In this document: positions 44,504 to 52,634 of the stretch, one piece after another | How positions within the stretch are numbered: position 1 is the stretch's first letter | Layout of the letters: each line of letters begins with the position of its first letter | Assembly: GCF_040409955.1 (NCBI RefSeq) | Contig: NZ_CP123390.1 | Location: 112,850 to 176,849 of the forward strand | Length of the DNA: 64,000 nucleotides | From: Salipiger sp. H15 | Lineage (GTDB): Bacteria; Pseudomonadota; Alphaproteobacteria; Rhodobacterales; Rhodobacteraceae | Reading direction: 5' to 3' | Position numbers and translations under genes: made by a program | Notes under the pieces: generated by a model | Told to the model about the DNA's origin: nothing | The model's database searches: none | Seen by the model: only the letters and a program-made list of their open reading frames with translations

Positions 44504-44719
44504 ATGAAGAAAATCATCTTCTTTGGCGGTCTCGTCCTGATTGGCGTCGGTGTTGCGATGCTCGCGACCGACCATCTGGCCTTCGGTGCCGAAGTCACCG
44601 GAAACTTCGTCTCCTCCAGAACCATCCTCTTCCCCCTCGGCATCGCGTCAGTGCTCTTTGGCGGAATTGCAGCGCTGGCTTGCACGGTTGTTGAAATGGT
44701 CAGGAACCAAAGACCATAG
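44504..44719 (+). CDS. Small two-helix membrane protein
   Basis: This 71-residue protein has two hydrophobic helices (IIFFGGLVLIGVGVAMLA and FPLGIASVLFGGIAALACTV) and a short polar loop. It is an integral inner-membrane protein of unknown function. A TAGG lies close to the ATG. No family recognised. Confidence 0.6.
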   Translation: MKKIIFFGGLVLIGVGVAMLATDHLAFGAEVTGNFVSSRTILFPLGIASVLFGGIAALACTVVEMVRNQRP

Positions 44720-45112
44720 CCGCTGAGCGGTCGTAACGAGGGAGGGCGCCCTTCGCTGTTCGACGCGATTAAATACCAACGGCACTCCCGCTGTCAAAGA
44801 GGAGCTTCGGCTGAGATGTCGTGGCGCCTTGGTAGTCAACCTCCTGCCGGAAGACGCCGACGCTTTGCAGATGACGGCGCGCTTCCGAAACGTGTCGTAC
44901 ATGCATGAGTTGGCGCCGCATCGCGGATGCGAGGTGTGCACCTTCCTGGTCGCCTTTTCAGGCGCATGACCTTGAGAGCGCGAAGACCAGAGGTCACGGC
45001 GAACGCCAGCGCGATCAACGCAACGGCGCAGTCGAGACCCTGAAGTACCACGCTGCTCACGGACGCTGCGGACGCGAGAAGCATCCCCGGCGCTCCTGGC
45101 CTCAGCCAGCGC
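44720..45112. other. Gene-poor stretch
   Basis: No supported gene. Several short minus-strand frames are probably not translated. Confidence 0.35.
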
Positions 45113-46039
45113 TCATGAACGACTGTGCGTCAGCCTGATCTGCTCCTTCAGCCAGGATTGCAGCAGCCGGATGCCTTCCGTTCCGGCAAGCTCCGGCGTG
45201 GTCACCAGTCACCAGGAGGACGATGCTCTGACCTTTTGTCCGACCGGTATCAGCAGCCCGTGACGGATATCGTCCTCGATCAGCAGCGTGCGGCCCAGGG
45301 CGATGCCGAGCCCTCCCACCGCGCCCTGGATCGCGAGGTCCGAACGATCGAAGCTGATCCTGGGGTTCGGACTGTCCGCGTCCCGGCCCAGCAGGCGCCA
45401 GTAGTCGGCCCAGGTTCCGCCGGTGCCGAATTTCTCGGCGCCGCGCGCGCCGAGCAGAGGGGTGCGGCCATCACGCATGAGAGCCTCGTCCGGCGGCCTT
45501 GCGCGGCTCATCCGGGCGCCGATGACCGGCTGCAGATCGCAGGGAGCCAGCCGGGTCGCGTGAAGCCCCGGATAAGGGCCTGGGCCGAAACGAAAGCCCG
45601 CGTCGACGTCGCCCTTCTCGAAGCTCACCGCTTCCTCGCGCACGTCGACGGAGAGGTCGAAGCCTGCGCGCTGCGCATCCGGAAGCCGCGGGATAAGCCA
45701 TTTCATCGCGAGGGCGCTGAGCACAGACAGGCGGATCGAGGTTTCCGACCGCAGGTCCCGCGCCGCGTCGAGTGCCCGCGCGGCCTCGTCGAGGGTGCGG
45801 ATGGCCGCGCCACACAGGAGCGTGCCGGCACGGGTCGGATGCACCCTGCGGGTGGTGCGGTCGAAGAGCACCAGATCGAGCGCCTCCTCGAGCGAGCGGA
45901 TGCGATGGCTGACGCCGCTGGGATCGAGTCCCAGTTCCTGCGCTGCCCCGGCAAAGCTCCGCTGGCGGTAAACCGCGGCAAGAACAGTCATCGACTGCAC
46001 CAGCTTTTCCAACGGGAAGATGTTTCGCGTCTCATTCAT
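45113..46039 (-). pseudogene. LysR-family (GcvA-type) regulator with in-frame TGA
   Basis: The first 277 codons encode a LysR regulator: helix-turn-helix VYRQRSFAGAAQELGLDPSG, VSHRIRSLEEALDLVLFDRT, then a substrate-binding domain (RLSVLSALAMKWLIPRLPDA, GDVDAGFRFGPGPYPGLHAT). A TGA stop lies at 45211-45209. Read through it, the same frame continues LVTTPELAGTEGIRLLQSWL, KEQIRLTHSRS and a natural stop at 45115-45113, giving a normal LysR length of about 308. The usual family reading at this point is YWLV or WWLV, so a single TGG to TGA change is the simplest explanation. The shortened form may be partly active. It is divergent from the small membrane protein and MBL genes. Confidence 0.8.
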
Positions 46040-46133
46040 GAGGGAGTTTCACGAACTCATGCTGGGGAGCGTCTCGGTCGGTAAGCTCCAGATTGGCATA
46101 TTTCCGGGGAAATCGACAGGAGCCCCGGACATC

Positions 46134-46346
46134 ATGGACACCGACCTTCACCCTTCTTTCAAGACCGCTCCCGCGAGGCACCCTCCGCAGATCGCCGATC
46201 TGGGCCGCGTGCTCGCCATACTGATCCTCTTCGTAGGAATTGGACTTGCCGCCACCGATGTGCCGGGCGGAACCGGTGCCATCCTGCAGGACGGCACCGT
46301 CGGCGCGGCGGACTGGCATGGCAACGTCGCCCGCGCTGCCCGCTGA
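46134..46346 (+). CDS. Small single-helix membrane protein
   Basis: This 70-residue protein has one membrane helix (LGRVLAILILFVGIGLAATD) and soluble ends. The GGAG lies about 12 bases before the ATG, a little far. It is the first gene divergent from the interrupted LysR gene and precedes the MBL gene. A nearly perfect hairpin (46364-46390) lies between the two. Confidence 0.5.
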   Translation: MDTDLHPSFKTAPARHPPQIADLGRVLAILILFVGIGLAATDVPGGTGAILQDGTVGAADWHGNVARAAR

Positions 46347-46363
46347 GCGCCGCGCAACAAAGA

Positions 46364-46390
46364 CCGGGATCCGCGCTGCGCGGCTCCCGG
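46364..46390 (+). terminator. Hairpin between small membrane protein and MBL gene
   Basis: CCGGGATCCGCG and CGCGGCTCCCGG pair in 11 of 12 positions around a three-base loop. Without a T-tract it is either a weak terminator or a processing site. Confidence 0.5.
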
Positions 46391-46414
46391 CCCCCGCATC
46401 ACAGGAGAGATCGC

Positions 46415-47221
46415 ATGACCCAAAACGACGTCCCGGTACAAATGCCGGCGGAGAAGGTGACCGAGACATGGTCCGTGCTGCCCTCGTGGCTACCGGTGTC
46501 CGGGCTCGGCGCCCTTCCGGTCAACGCCTTCCTCAGAAAGGGGGCGGAGCCCATGCTTGTCGACACCGGCCTTGCCGCTCTGTCCGACCGGTTCATCGAG
46601 ACGCTCTTTTCCGAGGTCGATCCCGGTGACCTGCGCTGGATCTGGCTGAGCCACACCGACGCGGACCATGTCGGCAACCTTGCGGCCATTCTCGCGAAGG
46701 CGCCAAAAGCGCAGGTGGTCACCAATTTCCTCGGCGCGGGGAAGCTCTCGCTGCTCGGGTTCGACACGCCGGAGCGCCTGCGGATCCTGCAGCCCGGCGA
46801 AGACTTCGAGCTCGGCGCGGACCGGGTCCACCAGGTCCGGCCGCCTTATTACGACGCGCCCGAAACCATGGGCTTCTTCGACCCGAGCGAGCGCATCCTC
46901 TTCGCGGCCGATGCTTTCGGAGCCCTGCTGCCGGAGAGGGTCGGCGGAATCGAGGAGATCGGCGCGGAGGCGCTGCGCGATGGTCTCGTTGGCTGGTCCT
47001 CGGTGGATGCGCCGTGGCTCGCAGCGCTCGACCGGACCACCCTTGGTGCCATCCTGAACGGCCTCGATGCGCTTGCTCCCGCACATGTCCTCTCGGGGCA
47101 TCTGCCGCCTGCGCGCCGCCTAGACCTTCTCACCCGGACGCTCCGTACGGCCTACGGCCAGGGCACGACCGGGGCCATCCCCTCCGAAACCGCCGCGCAG
47201 CTGGAGGCTGCCCTCGGCTGA
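46415..47221 (+). CDS. MBL-fold metallo-hydrolase
   Basis: This 268-residue protein is a metallo-beta-lactamase-fold hydrolase. The metal motif is WLSHTDADHVGNL: the HxHxDH signature with Asp in place of the second His. Other blocks are LPVNAFLRKGAEPMLVDTGL, SERILFAADAFGAL and HVLSGHLPPA, the last providing a late histidine. No signal peptide. The AGGAGAG site is clear. It is in one direction with the DUF1127 and SnoaL-like genes, possibly an operon controlled by the interrupted LysR regulator. Substrate unknown. Confidence 0.88.
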   Translation: MTQNDVPVQMPAEKVTETWSVLPSWLPVSGLGALPVNAFLRKGAEPMLVDTGLAALSDRFIETLFSEVDPGDLRWIWLSHTDADHVGNLAAILAKAPKAQVVTNFLGAGKLSLLGFDTPERLRILQPGEDFELGADRVHQVRPPYYDAPETMGFFDPSERILFAADAFGALLPERVGGIEEIGAEALRDGLVGWSSVDAPWLAALDRTTLGAILNGLDALAPAHVLSGHLPPARRLDLLTRTLRTAYGQGTTGAIPSETAAQLEAALG

Positions 47222-47247
47222 CGCGGCCAGAATGAAAGGACAGACCG

Positions 47248-47469
47248 ATGCGCACCTTTCCCGGGGCCCTGTTCCGGGCCCGCCCGAAGGGCAACCCCCT
47301 TACGAACCGGCTTCGCCAGCTCGTCCGCGAGGCCAGCATCCGGCGCGGCATTCGCGATCTGCGGGAGCTGGACGATCACCTGCTGCGGGACATCGGGCTT
47401 ACCCCCGAGGACCTCCCCGACGCGGCCCGCTACGGACGCGATTTCCGGCTGATCCGCGATCTCCACTGA
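47248..47469 (+). CDS. DUF1127 protein
   Basis: This 73-residue protein is a DUF1127 (YjiS-type) protein. The family core is RELDDHLLRDIGLTPEDLPD, with an arginine-rich N-terminal part. Longer versions have roles in RNA turnover and phosphate or metabolic control in Alphaproteobacteria, but this one is not characterised. GAAAGGA precedes the ATG. It lies 26 bases after the MBL gene. Confidence 0.88.
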   Translation: MRTFPGALFRARPKGNPLTNRLRQLVREASIRRGIRDLRELDDHLLRDIGLTPEDLPDAARYGRDFRLIRDLH

Positions 47470-47569
47470 AGTCCGCGCCCAGCTCTCCACCGCCAGCCCG
47501 GCCCCGCGGCCTGCGGCCTGCGGGACCGGCGACTTTCTCAAAATCCCTTTTCACAACGAAAGGAACGAC

Positions 47570-48019
47570 ATGACCGACGCAAGGATCAAGACCAACAGGG
47601 AAACCGTGGCACGGTTTCTGGCCGGCACCCACTCGCCGCAGATCGACGACGTGGAGATCATCGACGAAACCGTTGTGCCGCATATCGTCTGCCACGGATT
47701 TCCGGGCTTCCCGGACGGCGAGTTCCGCGACCGGGAGAGCTACAAGGCCTTCTTCCGGGTCTTCCGCCAGTCCTTCAGCGAGATGAGCTTCGAGACGCTG
47801 AAGACCCTCGCAACCGAGGACTTCGTCTCGGCGCATTGGGAAATCTGGGCGACCCATTCCGGGGAGTTCCACGGCATCCGGCCCAATGGTGCCCGCGTCG
47901 TCTTCGATGGGGTCGCGCTCTACCGCATGGAGGGTGGGCTCATCGCCGAGACCTGGCTCAGCATCAACCTGCCGCTGCTGATGTCGCAGCTTGGCAAGCA
48001 TCAAGAAGAGCTGGCCTGA
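47570..48019 (+). CDS. SnoaL-like ester cyclase-fold protein
   Basis: This 149-residue protein has the SnoaL/NTF2-like fold: GTHSPQIDDVEIIDETVVPH, SYKAFFRVFRQSFSEMSFET, DFVSAHWEIWATHSGEFHGI and RMEGGLIAETWLSINLPLLM. Such proteins bind small hydrophobic molecules; polyketide-type cyclases and simple binding proteins both occur. The site GAAAGGA is good. It is the third gene after the LysR promoter and is followed by a hairpin terminator. Confidence 0.85.
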   Translation: MTDARIKTNRETVARFLAGTHSPQIDDVEIIDETVVPHIVCHGFPGFPDGEFRDRESYKAFFRVFRQSFSEMSFETLKTLATEDFVSAHWEIWATHSGEFHGIRPNGARVVFDGVALYRMEGGLIAETWLSINLPLLMSQLGKHQEELA

Positions 48020-48024
48020 CTAGC

Positions 48025-48045
48025 GCCGGGGCCAAGTGCCCCGGC
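48025..48045 (+). terminator. Hairpin after the SnoaL-like gene
   Basis: A perfect eight-base stem GCCGGGGC / GCCCCGGC with a five-base loop starts six bases after the stop. No T-tract follows. Confidence 0.65.
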
Positions 48046-48794
48046 AGAACCAAGGAACACGAGCTGTGCATTTCCCCATTGACGTGCCCGCACGACGCAA
48101 CCTGCGCCAAGGTCGGCACCCGCGGCTTCGGCTGACCTTCCAGGAAGACAGAGCCCCAAACCCGCAGCCATTGCGGCCCCGCCGAAACCCAAGCCCATCT
48201 CGCAATCGACTACGATCTGAAGATCCCCGTTGAAAAGCTTCTACAAGTCGCACCCGAAGCAGCAGACAAAATATATTAGGTGCCCGGATTGGTTTGGAAA
48301 ATCTGGGGATTGGATCGTCGTTCTGGGCAGGGGTGAGCGTCTATTTGTTTGTGGATTCAGCCTGGGCCCGCGACTTTCTCGACGGGCCCGGTGATCGCGG
48401 AGCTACGGAAGGGTCTTGCCTCCAAGACCGCCATTCGCGTCGTAGCGGTAGGTCGGGAACTCTCGCTTGCAACCCACGCAGAAACGGCACTTTCGTGACT
48501 GCATCCTGTCCAGCGTCAGTCCCTTCCGAACCCGAAGAAATCCGCGTCGATTTCCGCAGCCTCGCCTCGTTCGTATAGTGCTTAGAACGTGTCGTGGCAG
48601 ACCTCGTTTCCCAAGGATTGAGCTGGTTTCCACCTGGTCCTGAGAGGTTTCAACCACGGCAGGCTAAGGACGTCGACGCGCCGTCCTCCCATAATCCACC
48701 AATCAAGTGATTTTCTATGCGCCACAACTGATACTTGATCTATCACTTCCGCTGTGGGAACGATCATTGCGTGATATCTCAAGACGAGGTCCGC
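48046..48794. other. Gene-poor stretch
   Basis: About 750 bases with no supported gene. One frame ending near 48280 gives a protein-like peptide (HLAIDYDLKIPVEKLLQVAP) and may be the relic tail of a lost gene. A CDS upstream of it is not visible. Confidence 0.4.
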
Positions 48795-49058
48795 ATGATC
48801 ACTTCCGCTCAGATGCGCGCGGCACGCGCGCTGCTTGGCATCAGCCAGCAGACCCTCGCAGAGCTCTCAGGGCTTTCGGTGCCGACCATCCAACGTATGG
48901 AGTCTGGTACCGGGAACGTACGTGGAGTCGTTGATAGCCTCGTGAAGGTAGTCGATGCTCTCAACCTTGCTGGCGTTGAATTGATCGGAGAGGGCATGAC
49001 GAGTTCCGCTGGTGGACGGGGTGTTCGACTGAAATCTCCGCGTCTTCACATCAATTAA
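48795..49058 (+). CDS. XRE-family regulator preceding SulP
   Basis: This 87-residue protein has a helix-turn-helix of the Xre type: ARALLGISQQTLAELSGLSV followed by PTIQRMESG, then a dimerisation helix (VDSLVKVVDALNLAGVELIG). The tail GGRGVRLKSP is typical of small XRE regulators that sit just before SulP transporters. GAGG lies five bases before the ATG. The SulP gene starts about 75 bases downstream, so the pair is one unit. Confidence 0.85.
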   Translation: MITSAQMRAARALLGISQQTLAELSGLSVPTIQRMESGTGNVRGVVDSLVKVVDALNLAGVELIGEGMTSSAGGRGVRLKSPRLHIN

Positions 49059-49131
49059 TTCCTTGCGACGGCGACCGCCGACATACTGCCGACGATCCCG
49101 CCGCCCTATTTTCCAAGGTGCGGCCCACGAT

Positions 49132-50835
49132 ATGACTGACGTTAAAGCTCTTTCTCGGATGGAGCGCCCTCTCCTGCTTTCCTATACTCCCAAGCTGCTT
49201 ACGGTCTTGCGTGAGGGCTATGGAGCAGCCGAGCTCCGCAAGGATACGATCGCCGGCCTCACTGTAGCCATTGTTGCACTCCCTCTATCGATGGCCATCG
49301 CGATCGCCTCCGGTGCAACCCCGGCACAGGGGCTCTACACATCGATTTTCGGCGGATTTCTGGTCTCGCTCCTCGGGGGCTCACGATTCCAGATAGGTGG
49401 GCCGGCCGGCGCATTCATCATCCTTGTGGCCGCAACTGTTGCAAAGCACGGAATGGATGGGCTCATTCTGGCAACCTGCCTTTCCGGGATCATGCTGACC
49501 GCTGTCGGAGTGTTGCGGCTCGGCAGCTTCGTGCAATACGTTCCCTTCCCCGTGACCGTTGGCTTCACCGCCGGAATCGCCGTGATCATCTTTGCCAGCC
49601 AGATAAAGGACCTGCTCGGCCTAGCGTTGCTCCACGAACCCGGGGAGATTCTCGAGAAGATCGCGGCATTGTGGCAAGTTCGGACGAGCATCACCCCTGC
49701 CGCAATTGCGCTCGCGCTCACCGTGGTTGCCCTGATACTGCTGCTGCGACGGGTCCGTCCAACGTGGCCAGGTATGCTGATCGCCATAGTCGTGGCGTCT
49801 TGTGGCGCCTTTGTTCTTGGCCTGCCCGTCGAAACCATCGGCTCTCGATTTGGAGGCATACCATCTGCGCTCCCACGCCCAGCTTTGCCTGAGGTCTCGC
49901 TCGAGAAAATCTCGGCGGTGCTTCCTGCGGCTATTTCCTTCACGTTGCTCGGATCCATCGAGTCATTGCTGTCTGCGGTGGTTGCAGATGGGATGACTGG
50001 GAGGAAGCATCGCTCCAATTGCGAGTTGGTCGCGCAAGGGGTCGCAAACATTGGCGCTGCCCTCTTTGGTGGATTTTGCGTCACAGGCACCGTGGCGCGG
50101 ACGGCGACCAATGTCCGTGCAGGTGCTCACGGTCCCGTGGCGGGCATGCTGCATGCCGTGTTTCTCCTGGTCTTCGTCCTGATTGCTGCGCCGCTTGCCG
50201 CCTTCATCCCATTGTCCGCGCTCGCCGGCGTACTCGCCGTAGTTGCATGGAACATGATCGACCAGAGTGCGATCCGGATCCTCATTCGCTCCGGCATCGG
50301 TGAGAGCGTTGTTCTGGCGACAACTTTCTTGCTCACCGTTTTCCGTGATTTGACTGAGGCAATTGTGATCGGCATTGCGTTGGGCGGCGTGGTGTTTATC
50401 CAACGCATGAGTAAAGCCACCTCGGTGACCGCACACACGCATGCGGACGTCGGTCTTGCACAAGCTGCGCCCGCTTTAGCTCCAAACGAGGATATTCTGG
50501 TCTACCGTATCGATGGACCTCTTTTTTTCGGGGCTGCGGGATCGATCGCCACCGCGCTCGACCGCATCCACGAGCATCAGTCGGCTTTGATCCTCGACCT
50601 GACGAATGTGTCGGTACTCGATGCCACCGGCAGCAACATGCTCCTCGATCTCTCCCGCAAAGCCGACAGTCAGAGCGTGACCCTCTGGACCGCTGGCGCG
50701 CGCCCTTCAATATTGCGCTCCCTGCGCGTGCATGGCCTGCAGCCTCCTTTCTGCCATCATGCCGCGAATGTTGCCAAGGCCGTTGCACATCATCGCGCCG
50801 CCGTCGCAGAGAAAAGCGAAACAGCCGATGCCTGA
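49132..50835 (+). CDS. SulP-family anion transporter with STAS domain
   Basis: This transporter of about 567 residues carries sulfate, bicarbonate or another anion into the cell. The membrane domain shows DTIAGLTVAIVALPLSMAIA, GGSRFQIGGPAGAFIILVAA and SVVADGMTGRKHRSNCELVA; the C-terminal STAS domain has VYRIDGPLFFGAAGSIATAL and ALILDLTNVSVLDATGSNML. The ion cannot be told from the sequence. The start at 49132 is a family-length choice; the AAGG lies 15 bases away, so the start is not certain. The following HTH gene overlaps its end by eight bases. Confidence 0.9.
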   Translation: MTDVKALSRMERPLLLSYTPKLLTVLREGYGAAELRKDTIAGLTVAIVALPLSMAIAIASGATPAQGLYTSIFGGFLVSLLGGSRFQIGGPAGAFIILVAATVAKHGMDGLILATCLSGIMLTAVGVLRLGSFVQYVPFPVTVGFTAGIAVIIFASQIKDLLGLALLHEPGEILEKIAALWQVRTSITPAAIALALTVVALILLLRRVRPTWPGMLIAIVVASCGAFVLGLPVETIGSRFGGIPSALPRPALPEVSLEKISAVLPAAISFTLLGSIESLLSAVVADGMTGRKHRSNCELVAQGVANIGAALFGGFCVTGTVARTATNVRAGAHGPVAGMLHAVFLLVFVLIAAPLAAFIPLSALAGVLAVVAWNMIDQSAIRILIRSGIGESVVLATTFLLTVFRDLTEAIVIGIALGGVVFIQRMSKATSVTAHTHADVGLAQAAPALAPNEDILVYRIDGPLFFGAAGSIATALDRIHEHQSALILDLTNVSVLDATGSNMLLDLSRKADSQSVTLWTAGARPSILRSLRVHGLQPPFCHHAANVAKAVAHHRAAVAEKSETADA

Positions 50836-51175
50836 CCGCTGGTCCCGCTCAAGAGCACTCGGTCGCCCCCTGAGCCCCGCGGAGCAACGCCAGGAGTCGC
50901 TCTATGACGCCCTGGCCAAGCCACGCACCCAGGCAGAGCTCCGAGATATGCTCGGCCTCAGCAACAGCGGTATCCTTCACATTCTCCGGCGAATGGAGCG
51001 AAGCGGCCTCGTCCGGCCCGCGGAACGTATCGCACACACCCGCATCTGGGAGAGAACCGACCCCGAGGGACACATCTATCCCCCAAACGGTTTTTTCGGG
51101 TTGGAAGCAGCTGGCCCCGCGACGAATCCACGGCGCTCAAACACAAAACCCCTGAAAGGAAAGAGACTGCGATGA
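50828..51175 (+). CDS. Winged-helix transcriptional regulator
   Basis: This 115-residue protein has a winged helix in its middle (ELRDMLGLSNSGILHILRRM, ERSGLVRPAERIAHTRIW) and resembles MarR-like or small DNA-binding proteins. The basic tail (NTKPLKGKRLR) may bind DNA. It overlaps both the SulP stop and, as ATGA, the PhnA gene, so it is translated with both. Regulation of the SulP/PhnA genes is inference. Confidence 0.7.
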   Translation: MPDRWSRSRALGRPLSPAEQRQESLYDALAKPRTQAELRDMLGLSNSGILHILRRMERSGLVRPAERIAHTRIWERTDPEGHIYPPNGFFGLEAAGPATNPRRSNTKPLKGKRLR

Positions 51176-51513
51176 CCGATGCCCTGCCCCCATGCCCAGA
51201 ATGCGCTTCGAGCTTCACCTATCAGATGGACGCCCTGCTCGTGTGCCCGGAGTGCGGCCATGAATGGCGGCCTACCGAAGCCGAGGGCGACACTTCAGAG
51301 GTGCGCGATAGCGTGGGGAATGTGCTGACCGACGGCGACACCGTGACAGTCATCAAAGACCTGAAGGTCAAGGGCTCCTCTGCCGTCGTCAAGGTCGGCA
51401 CCAAGGTCCGCGGCATCCGCTTGGTGGACGGAGACCACGACATTGACTGCAAGGTTCCGGGCATTGGTCAGATGGGCTTGAAATCTCAATTCATGAAGAA
51501 GATCTCCGACTGA
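51172..51513 (+). CDS. PhnA/YjdM-type zinc-ribbon protein
   Basis: This 113-residue protein matches the YjdM family, formerly called PhnA. Four cysteines (C8, C11, C25, C28 in PPCPECASSF and LLVCPECGHEW) form a zinc ribbon, followed by an SH3-like beta domain (VGNVLTDGDTVTVIKDLKVK, GSSAVVKVGTKVRGIRLVDG). Despite the old name it is not a phosphonate enzyme; the function is unsettled. Its start overlaps the winged-helix gene stop as ATGA. Confidence 0.93.
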   Translation: MTDALPPCPECASSFTYQMDALLVCPECGHEWRPTEAEGDTSEVRDSVGNVLTDGDTVTVIKDLKVKGSSAVVKVGTKVRGIRLVDGDHDIDCKVPGIGQMGLKSQFMKKISD

Positions 51514-51856
51514 AACTGCAACGGTCCGGAACACTTGGGCGAGCAAACTACCGGTCAGAAAATGAGGCCAGGCAAATCACGGGCGCCATGCAATGCCCTG
51601 ACGTCCCGACCCCCTGCCCTTCCTTTAGGAAGAAGATCAGGTAGCGCCCGTGGCGCGCCACGCTCCTCCTTTGGTCCACATCGTCGCGCCGGAGAAAGCT
51701 CTAGGTGGAGCGCTCTGCAACCTGCTCCATTCGCTTCAATCGCGGCTAGGAACGACACTCCGATTTCGTGATTGTTCAAGGCAATGAAGTCCGCGGCGTC
51801 GACCAGATCGGCGCGCACCGCCGGCAGAATGACAAGGCGTCGCTCGGGTCAGCACT
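51514..51856. other. Gene-poor stretch
   Basis: About 340 bases between the PhnA gene and the convergent TetR gene. No supported gene or hairpin. Confidence 0.35.
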
Positions 51857-52456
51857 TCAGCTCATATCGGGCGCGAAGCTTCGCGAACACTTGGTCAGTT
51901 GCAGCGACTTCTTGAGCATCATTATACGCGACGGGTCTTTCGGTTCCGGGCGCAGCCATTCGTAGGAAAGTCCGACGTAGAGCGCGCCCATGCGGGTGCT
52001 GAACCAGATCGGAAAATCCTGTGCCGGGATCTGCCCGGCTGCCACGGCGCGGTCGAAGAGGGCCTCTTCGCAGGCCGTGATCTGCTCGATCTCGGGCATG
52101 TCCCAGGCGACAGTCTCGGCCCCGCCGGGCTGGCTGAGGTCAAACAGGACCAGCCGCGCGATCCCCGGTCGGGCGACGAGAAGATCGACCTGGCGCGCCT
52201 GGCTGCGGTCGAGCGCTGCCGCGGGCGAAATCGATTCGCCAAGCTCTTCGTAGGTTGCGCGGATCGCCTCGAGCGCGCGCCGTGTCGCTGCGGCAAGCAT
52301 GTCGTTCATCGAGGGGAAATGGGCGTAGAGTGACGGCGGCTTGATCCCGAGATGCCTGGCCACCTGCGCGTGCCGCAGACGGTAGGGGCCGACCTCGGCG
52401 CAGAGCTGCTCGACAACATCAAGTATATGATCTTTTGAGTTTTTCCTGCCCGTCAC
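51857..52456 (-). CDS. TetR/AcrR-family regulator of the permease operon
   Basis: This regulator of about 199 residues has the TetR helix-turn-helix (LRHAQVARHLGIKPPSLYAH) and a helical ligand domain. The GTG at 52456 is chosen because GGAGG lies six bases upstream; a TTG at 52501 opens the frame but is unlikely. It is divergent from the NCS1 permease operon. The intergenic region carries several CCTAA/TTAGG and CTAAT/ATTAG repeats. Control of the permease genes is the natural inference. Confidence 0.87.
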   Translation of the reverse strand: MTGRKNSKDHILDVVEQLCAEVGPYRLRHAQVARHLGIKPPSLYAHFPSMNDMLAAATRRALEAIRATYEELGESISPAAALDRSQARQVDLLVARPGIARLVLFDLSQPGGAETVAWDMPEIEQITACEEALFDRAVAAGQIPAQDFPIWFSTRMGALYVGLSYEWLRPEPKDPSRIMMLKKSLQLTKCSRSFAPDMS

Positions 52457-52555
52457 CTTGTACCTCCAACCGCCCGCGCCGCGTGTCTTCATCTCAGGCA
52501 ACCGCCCACATTCCTATCCTTCCGGAAGTTTACCTATTTTCGTTAGGAAGAAAAA

Positions 52556-52584
52556 CCTAATCATGTTAGGCTAATTGCATTAGG
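52556..52584. promoter_or_regulatory. Operator repeats upstream of the NCS1 permease
   Basis: CCTAA-TCATG-TTAGG (52556-52570) and CTAAT-TGC-ATTAG (52571-52583) are adjoining perfect inverted repeats. A further GTTAGGA lies just upstream near 52542. They sit between the divergent TetR and permease genes, where a TetR dimer would bind. Confidence 0.65.
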
Positions 52585-52634
52585 ACAAAACAGACCTGGC
52601 CCCGTTCTCGGGAACGATGCGGCAGGGGGGGAAC

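Noticed and set aside
45125..46084. 319-codon plus-strand frame across the LysR gene
   Set aside because: Antisense to a clear LysR gene; low-complexity Arg/Gly/Gln composition.
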